From: Paenibacillus illinoisensis NBRC 15959
GTDB taxonomy: Bacteria; Bacillota; Bacilli; Paenibacillales; Paenibacillaceae
Direction: 5' to 3'
NCBI RefSeq assembly: GCF_004000925.1
Contig: NZ_BIME01000001.1
Location: 1,178,001 to 1,242,000 of the forward strand
Length of the DNA stretch: 64,000 nucleotides
Shown: positions 8,943 through 18,466 of the stretch, piece after piece
How the letters are laid out: each line of letters starts with the position of its first letter
Position numbering within the stretch: position 1 is the first letter of the stretch
Notes under the pieces: model-generated
Databases searched by the model: none
What the model was told of the DNA's origin: nothing
The model's input: only the letters and a program-made list of their open reading frames with translations
Made by a program: the position numbers and the translations under genes

Positions 8943-8961
8943 TCCAATATGGTAAGCAAAT

Positions 8962-8994
8962 AAAAATAGACAGCCTCATGGGTTGTCTATTTTT
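8962..8994 (+). terminator. Terminator after the GGDEF gene
   Basis: AAAAATAGACAGCC and GGTTGTCTATTTTT (one G-T pair) flank a 5-base loop; the A/T arms make it usable on both strands. Confidence 0.85.
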
Positions 8995-9098
8995 GATACT
9001 AACATGATTACCTTGCCTGCTTGTCTACCCGCATTTTATGCAAGCGTTTTAGATTCTGGTTAACTGGCTGTATCGAGCAATATCTTGCAGATAACTAG

Positions 9099-9524
9099 TT
9101 AGATTATCGTGCGATCAACCATAAGATAAACCATAATGAGCAAGAGGACAGCCAGTATTGTACTGAACGTACGAATCTTGCCCTGCTCGGGGCTCACATC
9201 ACGGTTGCTTTTCACACCTTCTGCTGCGAGACGCAGCGGTTTACCCATAATACCGCCAATGGCAGCAATGGCGAGCAATAAAACAACAACGACACCCATC
9301 CACAGGTAGGAATACTCACCCTTGGTCATCAGATATCCGCCTGTGAGAAGCTGGATAACCAATCCATACTGGGCAATGCGGTTCAAGGAACGAACCGATG
9401 TGAATGCGCCTTCCTGTGCCGCAGCATTCAGCGTGCGGATCTTACCAACAACGAACGGCAAGATCAGATAGAACCCCATGGATAGCGCTCCAATGATATG
9501 GAGCAAATACATAATCATTGTCAA
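9099..9524 (-). CDS. Small four-helix membrane protein, function unknown
   Basis: 141 residues if translation starts at TTG 9522-9524, which has AGGAGG 9 bp upstream; in-frame ATGs close by (9512-9518) are also possible. There are four hydrophobic segments at about 5-25, 45-68, 75-95 and 122-140. The sequence is reminiscent of CopD/DUF2269-like integral membrane proteins, with a His in helix 1 (YLLHIIGALSMG), but I do not assign a function. It is downstream of mdh on the same strand, yet separated from it by a strong terminator, so it is probably expressed separately or by readthrough. Confidence 0.7.
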   Translation of the reverse strand: MTMIMYLLHIIGALSMGFYLILPFVVGKIRTLNAAAQEGAFTSVRSLNRIAQYGLVIQLLTGGYLMTKGEYSYLWMGVVVVLLLAIAAIGGIMGKPLRLAAEGVKSNRDVSPEQGKIRTFSTILAVLLLIMVYLMVDRTII

Positions 9525-9600
9525 AATTTCCATCCTCCTCATTATTTTCAGTGTGCTATACATCACATCCCATTATACTGGGGAACTTATCCAAAGAAAA

Positions 9601-9629
9601 GAAAACCTCCGGGTTTCCGGAGGTTTTCT
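9601..9629 (-). terminator. Terminator of the TCA gene block (after mdh)
   Basis: GAAAACCTCCGG and CCGGAGGTTTTC form a 12-bp stem with a 5-base loop and A/T flanks; it is 30 bp beyond the mdh stop. Confidence 0.88.
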
Positions 9630-9658
9630 CACTTTCCATGTTCAAGAAGTTTTCAAAC

Positions 9659-10600
9659 TTATATGGTCACGACTGAAATGACGTTTCGAACAGAATCCGC
9701 AGACTTGTCGAGTCCCGCCTTTTCTTCAGGTGTGAGCTCGAGTTCAAATACTTTCTCAATCCCGTTACCACCCAGAATGGTTGGCACACCGAGGAACAAG
9801 TCGTTATAACCATACTCGCCTTCCAAGTAAGCAATCACTGGGATGATCCGTTTTTTGTCCTTCAAAATGGCTTCGGTCATCTGAACCAGTGAAGCGGCTG
9901 GGGCATAATAGGCACTTCCGTTACCCAGCAGATTGACAATTTCGCCGCCGCCAACACGTGTGCGCTGTACGATGGATTCAATGCGATCTGCCGGAATCAA
10001 TGTGTCAATTGGAATACCACCAACGCTTGAATAACGAACAAGTGGTACCATGTCGTCTCCGTGGCCACCAAGAACGAAACCACGAACATCCTCAACGGAT
10101 ACATTTAGCTCTTGCGCAATGAATGTGCAATAACGCGCTGTATCCAGGACACCGGATTGGCCGATAACTCGGTTTTTAGGAAATCCTAGTGTTTTATATG
10201 CAGCATAAGTCATCGCATCTACCGGGTTACTCAGAATAATGACGATGGAATCAGGGCAATATTTTTTCACATTTTCACACACGGACTTCACGATTCCAGC
10301 GTTGGTATTGACCAGATCATCACGGCTCATTCCCGGCTTGCGGGCAATACCTGCAGTGATAATCACAATGTCTGAACCTGCCGCATCTTCGTAGTTTGAA
10401 GTTCCGACGATATTACTGTCAAAGCCTTGAACAGGGCTCGCTTCCAGCATATCAAGTGCTTTACCTTTAGTCGGGTTTTCCAATTGAGGAATATCAACCA
10501 GCACAACGTCTCCAAGCTCCTTTTGGGCAAGCATTAGAGCGGTTGTTGCTCCGGTAAATCCGGCACCGACTACTGTGATTTTTTTGCGCTGAATAGTCAT
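9659..10600 (-). CDS. mdh: Malate dehydrogenase
   Basis: 313 residues from ATG 10598-10600, 9 bp after GGGGAG; a TTG three codons upstream is less likely. It is an LDH-like MDH: NAD-binding [11 protein letters not shown], coenzyme-specificity Asp in VVLVDIPQ, substrate-binding [11 protein letters not shown] with both arginines, the catalytic His in [12 protein letters not shown], and Arg in DTARY. Oxidises malate to oxaloacetate in the TCA cycle. It follows icd by 15 bp, giving a citZ-icd-mdh block as in B. subtilis, where the three are transcribed together and also from internal promoters. Confidence 0.97.
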   Translation of the reverse strand: MTIQRKKITVVGAGFTGATTALMLAQKELGDVVLVDIPQLENPTKGKALDMLEASPVQGFDSNIVGTSNYEDAAGSDIVIITAGIARKPGMSRDDLVNTNAGIVKSVCENVKKYCPDSIVIILSNPVDAMTYAAYKTLGFPKNRVIGQSGVLDTARYCTFIAQELNVSVEDVRGFVLGGHGDDMVPLVRYSSVGGIPIDTLIPADRIESIVQRTRVGGGEIVNLLGNGSAYYAPAASLVQMTEAILKDKKRIIPVIAYLEGEYGYNDLFLGVPTILGGNGIEKVFELELTPEEKAGLDKSADSVRNVISVVTI

Positions 10601-10615
10601 GCCTCTCAACTCCCC

Positions 10616-11908
10616 TTACAGGTTTTTAATGATTTGATCAGCGAATTCAGAGCATTTAACTTCAGTAGCACCATCCATTAGACGTGCGAAGTCATACGTT
10701 ACGGTTTTGTTGTTGATGGAAGTTTCCATACCTTTGTAGATCAGGTTTGCTGCTTCTTGCCATCCCAGGTGCTCAAGCAACATAACGCCAGACAGGATAA
10801 CGGAACCAGGGTTCACGACGTCTTTGTCCGCATACTTAGGTGCAGTACCGTGTGTAGCTTCGAAGATCGCATGGCCTGTTACATAGTTGATGTTCGCTCC
10901 TGGAGCGATACCGATACCACCAACTTGTGCAGCAAGGGCGTCGGACAGGTAGTCACCGTTCAGGTTCAATGTAGCAATAACATCGAATTCGCCTGGACGA
11001 GTCAATACTTGTTGCAGAGCAATGTCGGCAATCGCATCTTTAACAATGATTTTACCTGCATCTTCAGCTGCTTTTTGAGCTGCATTCGCTGCATCTGTAC
11101 CTTCTTTTTCCTTGATGATGTCGTATTGTGCCCAAGTGAACACTTTATCGCCGAACTCTTCCTCAGCGACTTCATAACCCCAGTTTTTGAAGGCACCTTC
11201 AGTAAATTTCATGATGTTGCCTTTGTGTACCAATGTCACGCTCTTACGGTTGTGATCGATGGCGTATTGAACTGCTGCACGTACCAGACGTTTGGAACCT
11301 TCGGAAGATACTGGCTTGATACCGATACCTGAAGTTTCAGGGAAACGGATTTTGTTAACGCCCATTTCCTGTTGCAGGAACTGAATCACTTTTTTCACTT
11401 CATCGGAACCTTCAGCATACTCGATACCTGCGTAGATATCTTCTGTATTTTCACGGAAAATGACCATGTCTACCAGTTCAGGACGTTTAACCGGGGAAGG
11501 CACTCCGTCGAAATAGCGTACAGGACGCAGGCAAGTGTACAGGTCAAGCTCCTGACGCAATGCTACGTTCAGGGAACGAATTCCGCCACCGATTGGCGTC
11601 GTCAGAGGTCCTTTGATGGCTACGATATACTCACGAATGGCTTCAAGCGTATCATTCGGCAACCACTCACCGTATGTATTGAATGCTTTCTCACCAGCAA
11701 ACACTTCATACCATGCAATTTTTTTGCTGCCATCATATGCTTTTTCTACAGCTGCATCCAATACACGCTTGGAAGCTTTCCAGATGTCGCGGCCTGTACC
11801 GTCACCTTCGATAAAAGGAATGATCGGGTTATTAGGCACTTGCAGTGTTCCGTTATCAATCTGAATTTTTTCCCCTTCAGTTGGATGAGCGAATTTTTCT
11901 AATTTCAT
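10616..11908 (-). CDS. icd: NADP-dependent isocitrate dehydrogenase
   Basis: 430 residues from the second in-frame ATG, 10 bp after AGGAGG; the first ATG (end 11914) is only 4 bp from the site and is the alternative. Substrate site [13 protein letters not shown] with the regulatory Ser, metal-binding Asp in [13 protein letters not shown], and the NADP-specificity region near [19 protein letters not shown] are present. Converts isocitrate to 2-oxoglutarate. A 150-bp gap to citZ carries two stem-loops and may contain its own promoter or a leader element. Confidence 0.96.
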   Translation of the reverse strand: MKLEKFAHPTEGEKIQIDNGTLQVPNNPIIPFIEGDGTGRDIWKASKRVLDAAVEKAYDGSKKIAWYEVFAGEKAFNTYGEWLPNDTLEAIREYIVAIKGPLTTPIGGGIRSLNVALRQELDLYTCLRPVRYFDGVPSPVKRPELVDMVIFRENTEDIYAGIEYAEGSDEVKKVIQFLQQEMGVNKIRFPETSGIGIKPVSSEGSKRLVRAAVQYAIDHNRKSVTLVHKGNIMKFTEGAFKNWGYEVAEEEFGDKVFTWAQYDIIKEKEGTDAANAAQKAAEDAGKIIVKDAIADIALQQVLTRPGEFDVIATLNLNGDYLSDALAAQVGGIGIAPGANINYVTGHAIFEATHGTAPKYADKDVVNPGSVILSGVMLLEHLGWQEAANLIYKGMETSINNKTVTYDFARLMDGATEVKCSEFADQIIKNL

Positions 11909-11942
11909 AATCATAATTCCTCCTAGAGTGTTGGTATAATTC

Positions 11943-12023
11943 CGGTATCATGATACCGCTTGTCTTATCGAAGGAAGGGTCTTGATGTCTGACCAGGCTT
12001 GCTGCCAGTTTTCGGGACCCTTC
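11943..12023 (-). promoter_or_regulatory. Structured leader upstream of icd
   Basis: Two inverted repeats occupy the citZ-icd gap. GAAGGGTC (11974-11981) pairs with GACCCTTC (12016-12023) across 34 bases, and CGGTATCATGATACCG (11943-11958) is a perfect 16-bp palindrome 35 bp before the icd start. Neither is followed by a T-run, so these are candidate mRNA-stability, operator or translational-control elements rather than terminators. Confidence 0.4.
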
Positions 12024-12058
12024 ACCCCATCCAGTTTATTATACTGGTTTTCCGTCTA

Positions 12059-13171
12059 TTAGCGAAGCTCAACAGAAATGTAACGTTGATCCGTTGGACC
12101 TGTATATTCTGCACGCGGGCGAATAATGCGGTTATCCGCAAGCTGCTCCAGAATATGAGCTGTCCATCCGGATACCCGGCTGATGGCAAAGATCGGCGTG
12201 AACAGTTCCTGTTCAATACCCAGCTGGGTATACACGGAAGCGGAATAGAAATCCACGTTCGGCTTCAACCCTTTTTGTCCGGTAACCAGTTCTTCAATCT
12301 TAACAGACATGTCATAAAGGCGGGTGTCATTGTTCATGCTGCCCAGCTCTTTGGACATCTTCTGCAGGTGTTTGGCACGTGGATCACCATTTTTGTATAC
12401 ACGGTGTCCGAAGCCCATGATTTTCTCACGATTGTTCAGCTTCTCCTGAATCGCTGCTTCCAGACGATCCGGCGTGCCGATCTCATTCAACATTTTCATG
12501 ACGGCTTCATTCGCACCACCATGCAGGGGTCCCTTCAGTGCGCCAATAGCGGAAGTTACGCCTGAATAAATGTCGGAGAGCGTAGCTACGGTTACCCGTG
12601 CTGCAAACGTCGAAGCATTCAGTTCATGATCGGCGTGCAGAACCAGAGCCTGATCCAGCGCTTTAACTGCCGTATCGGAAGGTTCTTCACCTGTCATCAT
12701 GTACAGGAAATTCTCAGCGATGGAAGCGCCTTCTTTAGGAGCCACAGGCTCTTTTCCCTGACGGATGCGGGCGATGGCTGCCACAATGGTTGGCAATTGA
12801 GCCTGCAACTTGACCGCTTTATTTTCATTAGCTTCAGCTGTCATCTCGTCAGCCTGCTCATCATACAGTCCCAGAGCGGATACTGCAGAACGCAGTGCTG
12901 CCATGGTACTCATGTTTTTCGGATACAATCGGATTTGTGCAATCAACTCGCTCGGAATCGGCGCGTAATCGCTCAGGCTTTTACGAAGGGATTTCAATTC
13001 ATCCGTATTGGGCAATTTGCCGAACCACAGCAAATAAGCAACTTCTTCAAAGCTTGCGTGTTCAGCCAAATCGTCAATATTGTAGCCACGGTATGTAAGT
13101 ACACCGTCTACAATGGAACTGATCGAAGAGGTTGTTGCAACGATGCCTTCCAGACCTTTGGTAGCTGTCAT
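12059..13171 (-). CDS. citZ: Citrate synthase
   Basis: 370 residues, typical of the short Gram-positive type II-like citrate synthase. N-terminal MTATKGLEGIVATTSSIS and YRGYNIDDLAEH; catalytic His regions LHADHELNAS and GPLHGGANE, MGFGHRVYKNGDPRA, and the catalytic Asp in KPNVDFYSASVY. It condenses acetyl-CoA and oxaloacetate into citrate. First gene of the citZ-icd-mdh block; a cre-like sequence at 13252-13266 in its upstream region fits CcpA-type carbon control known for B. subtilis citZ. Confidence 0.96.
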   Translation of the reverse strand: MTATKGLEGIVATTSSISSIVDGVLTYRGYNIDDLAEHASFEEVAYLLWFGKLPNTDELKSLRKSLSDYAPIPSELIAQIRLYPKNMSTMAALRSAVSALGLYDEQADEMTAEANENKAVKLQAQLPTIVAAIARIRQGKEPVAPKEGASIAENFLYMMTGEEPSDTAVKALDQALVLHADHELNASTFAARVTVATLSDIYSGVTSAIGALKGPLHGGANEAVMKMLNEIGTPDRLEAAIQEKLNNREKIMGFGHRVYKNGDPRAKHLQKMSKELGSMNNDTRLYDMSVKIEELVTGQKGLKPNVDFYSASVYTQLGIEQELFTPIFAISRVSGWTAHILEQLADNRIIRPRAEYTGPTDQRYISVELR

Positions 13172-13251
13172 ATTACATCTCTCCTTTAATAAACGAAATC
13201 AAGAAACCACAAAGCATGATGAAGCTCTTAGAAAAGCATAATAATTGGTGT

Positions 13252-13266
13252 TGAAAACATTTACAA
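13252..13266 (-). promoter_or_regulatory. cre-like site upstream of citZ
   Basis: Minus-strand TTGTAAATGTTTTCA agrees with the Bacillus cre consensus WTGNAARCGNWWWCA at all but one position (T for C at the centre). It lies 81 bp before the citZ start, a plausible place for catabolite repression by CcpA. Confidence 0.45.
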
Positions 13267-13415
13267 TTCATTAAATAGTAAAACCGTCAAAATTCGGGTT
13301 TCTTATCTGTCAATCGGTATTTCCTTATAACATCATACTGGATTTTGTCGGTTATGTGAACATCACCAAAGGCCATTCGCACATCAAACTTCTTTATCAC
13401 GCCTATAAATCATTT

Positions 13416-13430
13416 TTGAAAGCCTTTACA
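13416..13430 (+). promoter_or_regulatory. Second cre-like site in the citZ/ytvI region
   Basis: TTGAAAGCCTTTACA matches WTGNAARCGNWWWCA except for C instead of G at position 9. It lies just before the candidate TTGACA at 13440, so it could act on ytvI, citZ or both. Confidence 0.4.
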
Positions 13431-13640
13431 AAAACAAGGTTGACATTTTATCCTATTTATATAATTCTGTGCGCCTGCTCCATGAATATTGCTATATATC
13501 CGTGTGTTCTGGCATACTCTAGGCAAAAGAAAATAAATGCTCCTTGGCAGGCCAAACAAACGTTTCAAAACGCTGCAATTGCTCTATATTAACTAGATAG
13601 CTTCTATGCTGATCGAAATTGTTAGAAGGAGACGTGACGT

Positions 13641-14759
13641 TTGGACAGAATTATTATGAAACGCCTACTGCGCGGCTTGTGGGTCATTATTGCGACCGTT
13701 CTGATCGCCTTTGCCATATACTTGCTGTTCCCGCTTCTATACCCCTTTGTCATCGCATGGATTATTGCTTATGCGATGAATCCACTGGTGAAGCTGCTTC
13801 AGGACAAAGCCCGCTTTCCACGCTGGTTAGCCGTAACCCTTTCATTAATCGTCTATTTCGGGGCAATCGTTGTGATACTTTCCGCAGCAGTAACCCGGAT
13901 GGTAAAAGAAGTGATATCACTCACCACGAGTTTTGACCTGCATGTGGACGAGATTAAGGAAACCTTTGTCCGCTGGACCCAAAACGATACGATTCAGAAC
14001 CTGATCGGACAGATTAACGAATTTTATAAGGAAAATCCTAACTATCAGGAAACGATCAACAGCAATATCAGCAAAACAACCGAAACGGTAGGTACCGCTG
14101 TCAGCGATCTGGTTACTGGATTTTTCAATATGATTTTGGGTCTGCTGACCTCGCTTCCCAACATGGGAGCAGTTTTAATTGTCGTTCTGCTCTCGACGTT
14201 CTTTATTAGCAAAAGCTGGACCCGCCACGGCATTACAGTCTCGGGATGGGTGCCTTCTTCAATCCGCAAACCGATTACGGACATATGGAACGACTTAAAG
14301 AAAGCATTGTTCGGCTATGCTCGTGCTCAGCTGATCATGATTTCCATAACTGCGGTATTTGTCATGATTGGATTGCTCATCTTACAGGTGAAGTCTGCTT
14401 TCACCATAGCTCTGCTAATCGGGCTGGTTGATCTTTTGCCTTATCTTGGCGTTGGACTGGTCATGGTTCCATGGGCAGCATACCTGTTTATGAACGGAGA
14501 CCTCTATCTCGGGATTGGTATTTCGGTCGTTTATCTCATCGTACTGATTGCGAGACAGATCATTGAGCCAAAGGTGCTGGCAAGCAGTGTAGGTCTGGAT
14601 CCACTTGCGACACTGGTGGGCATGTTTGTTGGATTGAAGCTCTTTGGCGTACTGGGCCTGATCATCGGTCCTGTCAGCTTGGTCATCCTTGATGCCTTCA
14701 ATCGTGCGAATGTGCTGCGCGATCTGAGAACGTACATCATCAATGGCCGGGTCCGATAG
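13641..14759 (+). CDS. ytvI: YtvI-type AI-2E/PerM-family membrane protein
   Basis: 372 residues from TTG 13641, with AAGGAG 9 bp upstream. Seven to eight hydrophobic helices: two at the N-terminus (about 12-55), one near 60-80, then a soluble segment 90-150, and a C-terminal group including GLVDLLPYLGVGLVMVPWAAY and GLKLFGVLGLIIGPVSLVIL, the typical AI-2E family signature. In B. subtilis YtvI is a sporulation-associated membrane protein located beside citZ, the same neighbourhood as here, though the gene is divergent from citZ in this window. The transported substrate is unknown. Confidence 0.88.
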   Translation: MDRIIMKRLLRGLWVIIATVLIAFAIYLLFPLLYPFVIAWIIAYAMNPLVKLLQDKARFPRWLAVTLSLIVYFGAIVVILSAAVTRMVKEVISLTTSFDLHVDEIKETFVRWTQNDTIQNLIGQINEFYKENPNYQETINSNISKTTETVGTAVSDLVTGFFNMILGLLTSLPNMGAVLIVVLLSTFFISKSWTRHGITVSGWVPSSIRKPITDIWNDLKKALFGYARAQLIMISITAVFVMIGLLILQVKSAFTIALLIGLVDLLPYLGVGLVMVPWAAYLFMNGDLYLGIGISVVYLIVLIARQIIEPKVLASSVGLDPLATLVGMFVGLKLFGVLGLIIGPVSLVILDAFNRANVLRDLRTYIINGRVR

Positions 14760-14785
14760 CTTTTGTACATTTTTTAATACATCAA

Positions 14786-14827
14786 AAAGGCTCCTTCTGC
14801 AGGAAAGATCTGCGCGAAGGAGCCTTT
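14786..14827. terminator. Bidirectional terminator between ytvI and fxsA
   Basis: AAAGGCTCCTTC and GAAGGAGCCTTT form a 12-bp perfect stem with an 18-base loop, A/T-flanked on both sides, between convergent genes. Confidence 0.88.
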
Positions 14828-14847
14828 AATAATGAATCAACACCATA

Positions 14848-15243
14848 TTACGGACGGCGGTAGAACGTGATGCTGCCGTTTTTCATTTTTTTCTCAAGCC
14901 AACCCAGGAAAAATAAGCGGTACACTGCACGTGTTAACGGAAATACCAGGGTAAATCCGATGATATCCGTAACAAACCCTGGAATCAACAGCAAGAAACC
15001 ACCCACAAAAATAAAAAGTCCGTCTACCATTTTCCGTCCAGGCACTTTACCGCGTTCCATCTCGGTTTTGGCATCGACGAGTACTTTTCGCCCTTCAAAT
15101 TGCAGCATCGCTATACCAATCAAGGACGTGAGAATCATGAGAAGCAAGGTCTTCCCGGCTCCGATCCAGTCACTCATCAGAATGAATCCAAACAATTCAA
15201 TAACCGGAACGAATAATAATATAGCCCACATCCATTTTCGCAT
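14848..15243 (-). CDS. fxsA: FxsA-family membrane protein
   Basis: 131 residues from ATG 15241-15243 (AAAGGAG 9 bp upstream; a TTG two codons earlier abuts the preceding stop). FxsA topology: helices at about 5-22 and 28-48, then the cytoplasmic GRKVLVDAKTEMERGKVPGRKMVDG motif region, then helices about 75-98 and 100-115, ending in a basic tail. The E. coli homologue relieves phage F exclusion when overproduced; its normal role is unknown. It immediately follows the thioesterase gene, so the two are translationally close. Confidence 0.88.
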   Translation of the reverse strand: MRKWMWAILLFVPVIELFGFILMSDWIGAGKTLLLMILTSLIGIAMLQFEGRKVLVDAKTEMERGKVPGRKMVDGLFIFVGGFLLLIPGFVTDIIGFTLVFPLTRAVYRLFFLGWLEKKMKNGSITFYRRP

Positions 15244-15249
15244 TACCAA

Positions 15250-15756
15250 TTACTCCTTTCCTGAGAGCCACACTTTCTCCAGTGCGCTATAGAGCTCAGG
15301 GGCGGCTTTATCCAGTCTTACCGGCTTCCAATCTCCATTCACCCACACATGCTGGGTAGAGCCTGTAACCAGTCGTTCTCCCGGAAGCGATTCATCAGAA
15401 GCCCATAGCTGCTCTCCAATGCCGAATTGTACAGCAAGGTCTTCGGTCATGCGTCTTACGTCGTACTCATAATTTAATCGAAGACCACTAAATGCAACAA
15501 TTCGGGTGAATATCATAATCTCATCATCATACTTTGCAGGCTTATGATACTTCACATCCAGTCCAGTTACGGGAAGCAGTAGCCCCTGTTCCTCCATTTT
15601 ACGATATGTATACCCCATTTGGCGAATCATCTCGGTTCGACCGATTTCAAACCAATTCAAATAGTTGGCGTGATAGACCACACCCATCTGATCACTCTCT
15701 TGATAGCGTACACGCAGACGTGCCGCATACCAGTTTCCATGGTGCTGTTCTTTCAT
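15250..15756 (-). CDS. Acyl-CoA thioesterase of the YbgC/FadM hotdog family
   Basis: 168 residues. The 4HBT motif is clear: YQESDQMGVVYHANYLNWFEIGRTEMIR, with the conserved Asp and the Y/H-N-Y region that forms the active site. It hydrolyses short acyl-CoA or 4-hydroxybenzoyl-CoA-like thioesters in characterised members; the true substrate is unknown. The stop codon is adjacent to the fxsA start region, forming a two-gene unit downstream of the pyk terminator. Confidence 0.85.
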   Translation of the reverse strand: MKEQHHGNWYAARLRVRYQESDQMGVVYHANYLNWFEIGRTEMIRQMGYTYRKMEEQGLLLPVTGLDVKYHKPAKYDDEIMIFTRIVAFSGLRLNYEYDVRRMTEDLAVQFGIGEQLWASDESLPGERLVTGSTQHVWVNGDWKPVRLDKAAPELYSALEKVWLSGKE

Positions 15757-15826
15757 GTTAACGGCCTCCTTCGGTCTACCATTTATACGTATTCATCCAG
15801 TAAAAGTGTCATAAAGATGGAAAAAA

Positions 15827-15850
15827 GCAACGGGACAATTGCCCCATTGC
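15827..15850 (-). terminator. Terminator of pyk
   Basis: GCAATGGGGCAATTGTCCCGTTGC on the minus strand is a near-perfect palindrome followed by TTTTTTCC. Confidence 0.8.
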
Positions 15851-15890
15851 TTCATTGCTGTTTTGATCCATCTAAAACTTAATTGTTCAA

Positions 15891-17318
15891 TTAAGCGTTG
15901 TTTGGAATTTGGCTTACTTTGATCAGGTTGGTAGAACCGGAGCGACCCAGAGGTACACCCGCAGTGATGACAACCAGATCCCCTTCTTTGACGATTCCGG
16001 ATTTCAAACCGCCTTCGATTGCATTCTCAAACAAGGAATCCGTTGAGTCACAACGTCTGCCTTTCACCGGTGTAACACCCCAAGCCAGTGCAAGACGACG
16101 GGAAGTTCTATCTTCCGTAGTCACAGCAATGATTGGAGCTTCCGGACGGTATTTGGAAACCATACGAGCCGTATGGCCAGATTCAGTCGAAGTGATGATC
16201 GCTTTTGCGTTCAGATCTTGAGCGGACAGCGCAACGGATTGGCTGATTGCCTCTGTAACAGTTGTTTGTTGTGCAACACGTTGTTTCAGATACAGCTCTT
16301 GATAAGGCAGAGCGGACTCTGCTTTTTCAGCGATACGGGACATTGTCAGAACGGATTCAACCGGGTATTTACCCGCAGCTGTCTCACCAGACAACATGAT
16401 TGCATCTGTTCCATCGAAGATTGCATTCGCAACGTCACTTGCTTCCGCACGAGTTGGACGCGGGTTGCGTTGCATGGAATCCAGCATTTGTGTAGCTGTA
16501 ATAACCGGTTTGCCTGCAACATTACATTTTTCGATCATGCGTTTTTGTACCAATGGTACTTCTTCCGCAGGAATTTCCACACCAAGGTCACCACGAGCTA
16601 CCATCAAGCCATCAGACACTTCAAGGATCTCATCCAGGTTGTCTACGCCTTGTTGGTTCTCAATTTTGGAGATGATTTGGATATGTCCAGCATTGTGTTT
16701 CTCAAGCAGTTCACGAATCTCAAGCACGTCACTTGCTTTACGAACAAAAGAAGCCGCGATGAAATCGATACCTTGCTCGATACCAAATACGATATCGTTC
16801 GCATCTTTTTCAGTGATACCCGGCAGAGAAATGGCAACGCCTGGAACGTTAACACCTTTTTTGCTTTTGATCGTTCCGCCGTTCACGATACGGCATTTGA
16901 TCTCGGTGCCTTGCACTTCCACCACAGTCAGTCCGATCAGACCGTCGTCGATCAGAATTGTAGATCCCGGCTCAACATCATTTGGAAGATCTGCATACGT
17001 AATGGAAAGACGTTCTTTGGTTCCCAGAATTTCTTCTGTTGTCAAAGTGATGTACTCGTCCTGAACCAGTTCAATCGGTTCAACTTCGAGTTTACCTGTC
17101 CGAATTTCCGGTCCTTTGGTGTCCAGCAGGATTGCTACGGTTTTGTTCAACTCTTCGCATGCTTGGCGAATCGCTTTGATCCGTCCGCCGTGCTCATCGA
17201 AATCACCGTGGGAGAAGTTCAGACGGGCCACGTTCATACCGGCCATAATCAGTTTTTTGGTGTTCTCCAGTGATTCACTGGATGGACCGATTGTACATAC
17301 AATTTTCGTTTTGCGCAT
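15891..17318 (-). CDS. pyk: Pyruvate kinase (short form without C-terminal PEP-utiliser domain)
   Basis: 475 residues. N-terminal [15 protein letters not shown], metal-binding [11 protein letters not shown], active-site [18 protein letters not shown] with Lys/Glu, [12 protein letters not shown], and the C-terminal allosteric domain ending near VSQIPNNA. Many Bacillus enzymes are about 585 residues because of an extra PEP-utilising-like C-terminal domain; that domain is absent here and the reading frame simply ends. Last step of glycolysis. It directly follows accA (107-bp gap); the pfkA gene found between accA and pyk in B. subtilis is missing. Confidence 0.96.
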   Translation of the reverse strand: MRKTKIVCTIGPSSESLENTKKLIMAGMNVARLNFSHGDFDEHGGRIKAIRQACEELNKTVAILLDTKGPEIRTGKLEVEPIELVQDEYITLTTEEILGTKERLSITYADLPNDVEPGSTILIDDGLIGLTVVEVQGTEIKCRIVNGGTIKSKKGVNVPGVAISLPGITEKDANDIVFGIEQGIDFIAASFVRKASDVLEIRELLEKHNAGHIQIISKIENQQGVDNLDEILEVSDGLMVARGDLGVEIPAEEVPLVQKRMIEKCNVAGKPVITATQMLDSMQRNPRPTRAEASDVANAIFDGTDAIMLSGETAAGKYPVESVLTMSRIAEKAESALPYQELYLKQRVAQQTTVTEAISQSVALSAQDLNAKAIITSTESGHTARMVSKYRPEAPIIAVTTEDRTSRRLALAWGVTPVKGRRCDSTDSLFENAIEGGLKSGIVKEGDLVVITAGVPLGRSGSTNLIKVSQIPNNA

Positions 17319-17425
17319 TTTGGGTTTCCTCCGATTTTAAAAGGTCTCTCTGTATATGTCTTTTTTCTTTTTCCAACTATTAAATTTACTATACTTTCGT
17401 TCTTTTGTATAGGAAATTCGTCACA

Positions 17426-18466
17426 TCATTCTGCATTTCCCGACAAATTATTCACTGCATCCACTCGAACGGGCTCCTCCGGAGCTTCAACTGGGGCCGG
17501 TGGCGTTGGAGATTCGAACGTAACCGATCCGATTTTGCGGAATTTCTCATACCGATCCTGCTTCAGCTGATCCCCGCTCCAGCCTTTCATCTCTTCCAGA
17601 TGACGAACCAGAGCTTCGCTGATCGCTGCTGCAGCACCTTCATAATCCCGATGCGCACCACCACGTGGTTCAGGAACAATTTCTTCGATAACTTCCATCT
17701 CCAGCAGATCCTTGGCTGTTATCTTCATCGCTTCCGCTGCCTGATCTGCCTTGGACGCATCTTTCCACAGGATGGACGCTGCACCATTCGGAGAGATCGC
17801 TGAATAAATGGCATGCTCCAGCATGAGTACACGATTGCCTACAGCCAAGGCGAGTGCGCCGCCGCTTCCACCCTCGCCGATAACCACAACAATTACAGGC
17901 ACCGTGAGCTTCGCCATTTCAATCAGGTTACGGGCGATGGCTTCCGATTGACCTCTCTCTTCTGCAGTATTACCCGGATAAGCTCCTTTAGTATCAACAA
18001 ATGTAATAATTGGACGACCAAATTTGTTCGCCTGCTTCATCAGCCGCAGTCCTTTGCGGAAACCTTCCGGATGCGCGCTCCCGAAAAAGCGGGCGATATT
18101 ATCCTTTGTATCTTTCCCCCGCTGTTGTCCGATGACGGTTACCGTTCTTCCATTCAGTTTCGCAAGGCCGCCAACGACGGCCAAATCGTCGCCAAACATC
18201 CGATCACCATGAAGTTCGATAAAATCGGTAAAAATCAGCTGGATCAGGTCAAGTGCAGTTGGACGCTGTTGATGACGCGCCAGATGCATTTTCTGAGCTG
18301 CCGTTATGCCGGAATAAATCTCTTCTTCAAGTCTATGATAACGTTCCTCCAGGCGGGCGATTTCATCAGTGAAATCAATGCCCTTCTCCTGTCCAAACTG
18401 TACAAGCTCCTCAATCTTTTTGCGCATCTCAACCAGAGGCGCTTCATATGGCAACTCACCCGCCAT
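17426..18466 (-). CDS. accA: Acetyl-CoA carboxylase carboxyltransferase subunit alpha
   Basis: 346 residues. Characteristic N-terminal coiled segment, then [54 protein letters not shown], and [21 protein letters not shown]. About 30 C-terminal residues rich in Pro, Glu and Val ([16 protein letters not shown]) exceed the usual length and look disordered. With AccD it forms the carboxyltransferase that makes malonyl-CoA. The ATG immediately follows the accD stop with no gap, so expression is coupled. Confidence 0.95.
   Translation of the reverse strand: MAGELPYEAPLVEMRKKIEELVQFGQEKGIDFTDEIARLEERYHRLEEEIYSGITAAQKMHLARHQQRPTALDLIQLIFTDFIELHGDRMFGDDLAVVGGLAKLNGRTVTVIGQQRGKDTKDNIARFFGSAHPEGFRKGLRLMKQANKFGRPIITFVDTKGAYPGNTAEERGQSEAIARNLIEMAKLTVPVIVVVIGEGGSGGALALAVGNRVLMLEHAIYSAISPNGAASILWKDASKADQAAEAMKITAKDLLEMEVIEEIVPEPRGGAHRDYEGAAAAISEALVRHLEEMKGWSGDQLKQDRYEKFRKIGSVTFESPTPPAPVEAPEEPVRVDAVNNLSGNAE

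Larger units (their letters stand above)
13172..13640. other. Divergent citZ/ytvI intergenic region
   Basis: 469 bp, A+T-rich, without a convincing gene. It holds two cre-like sequences (listed separately) and, for the rightward gene, a TTGACA at 13440-13445 with TATAAT at 13460-13465, whose 14-bp spacing is short. No clear citZ promoter could be fixed by eye. Confidence 0.4.
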
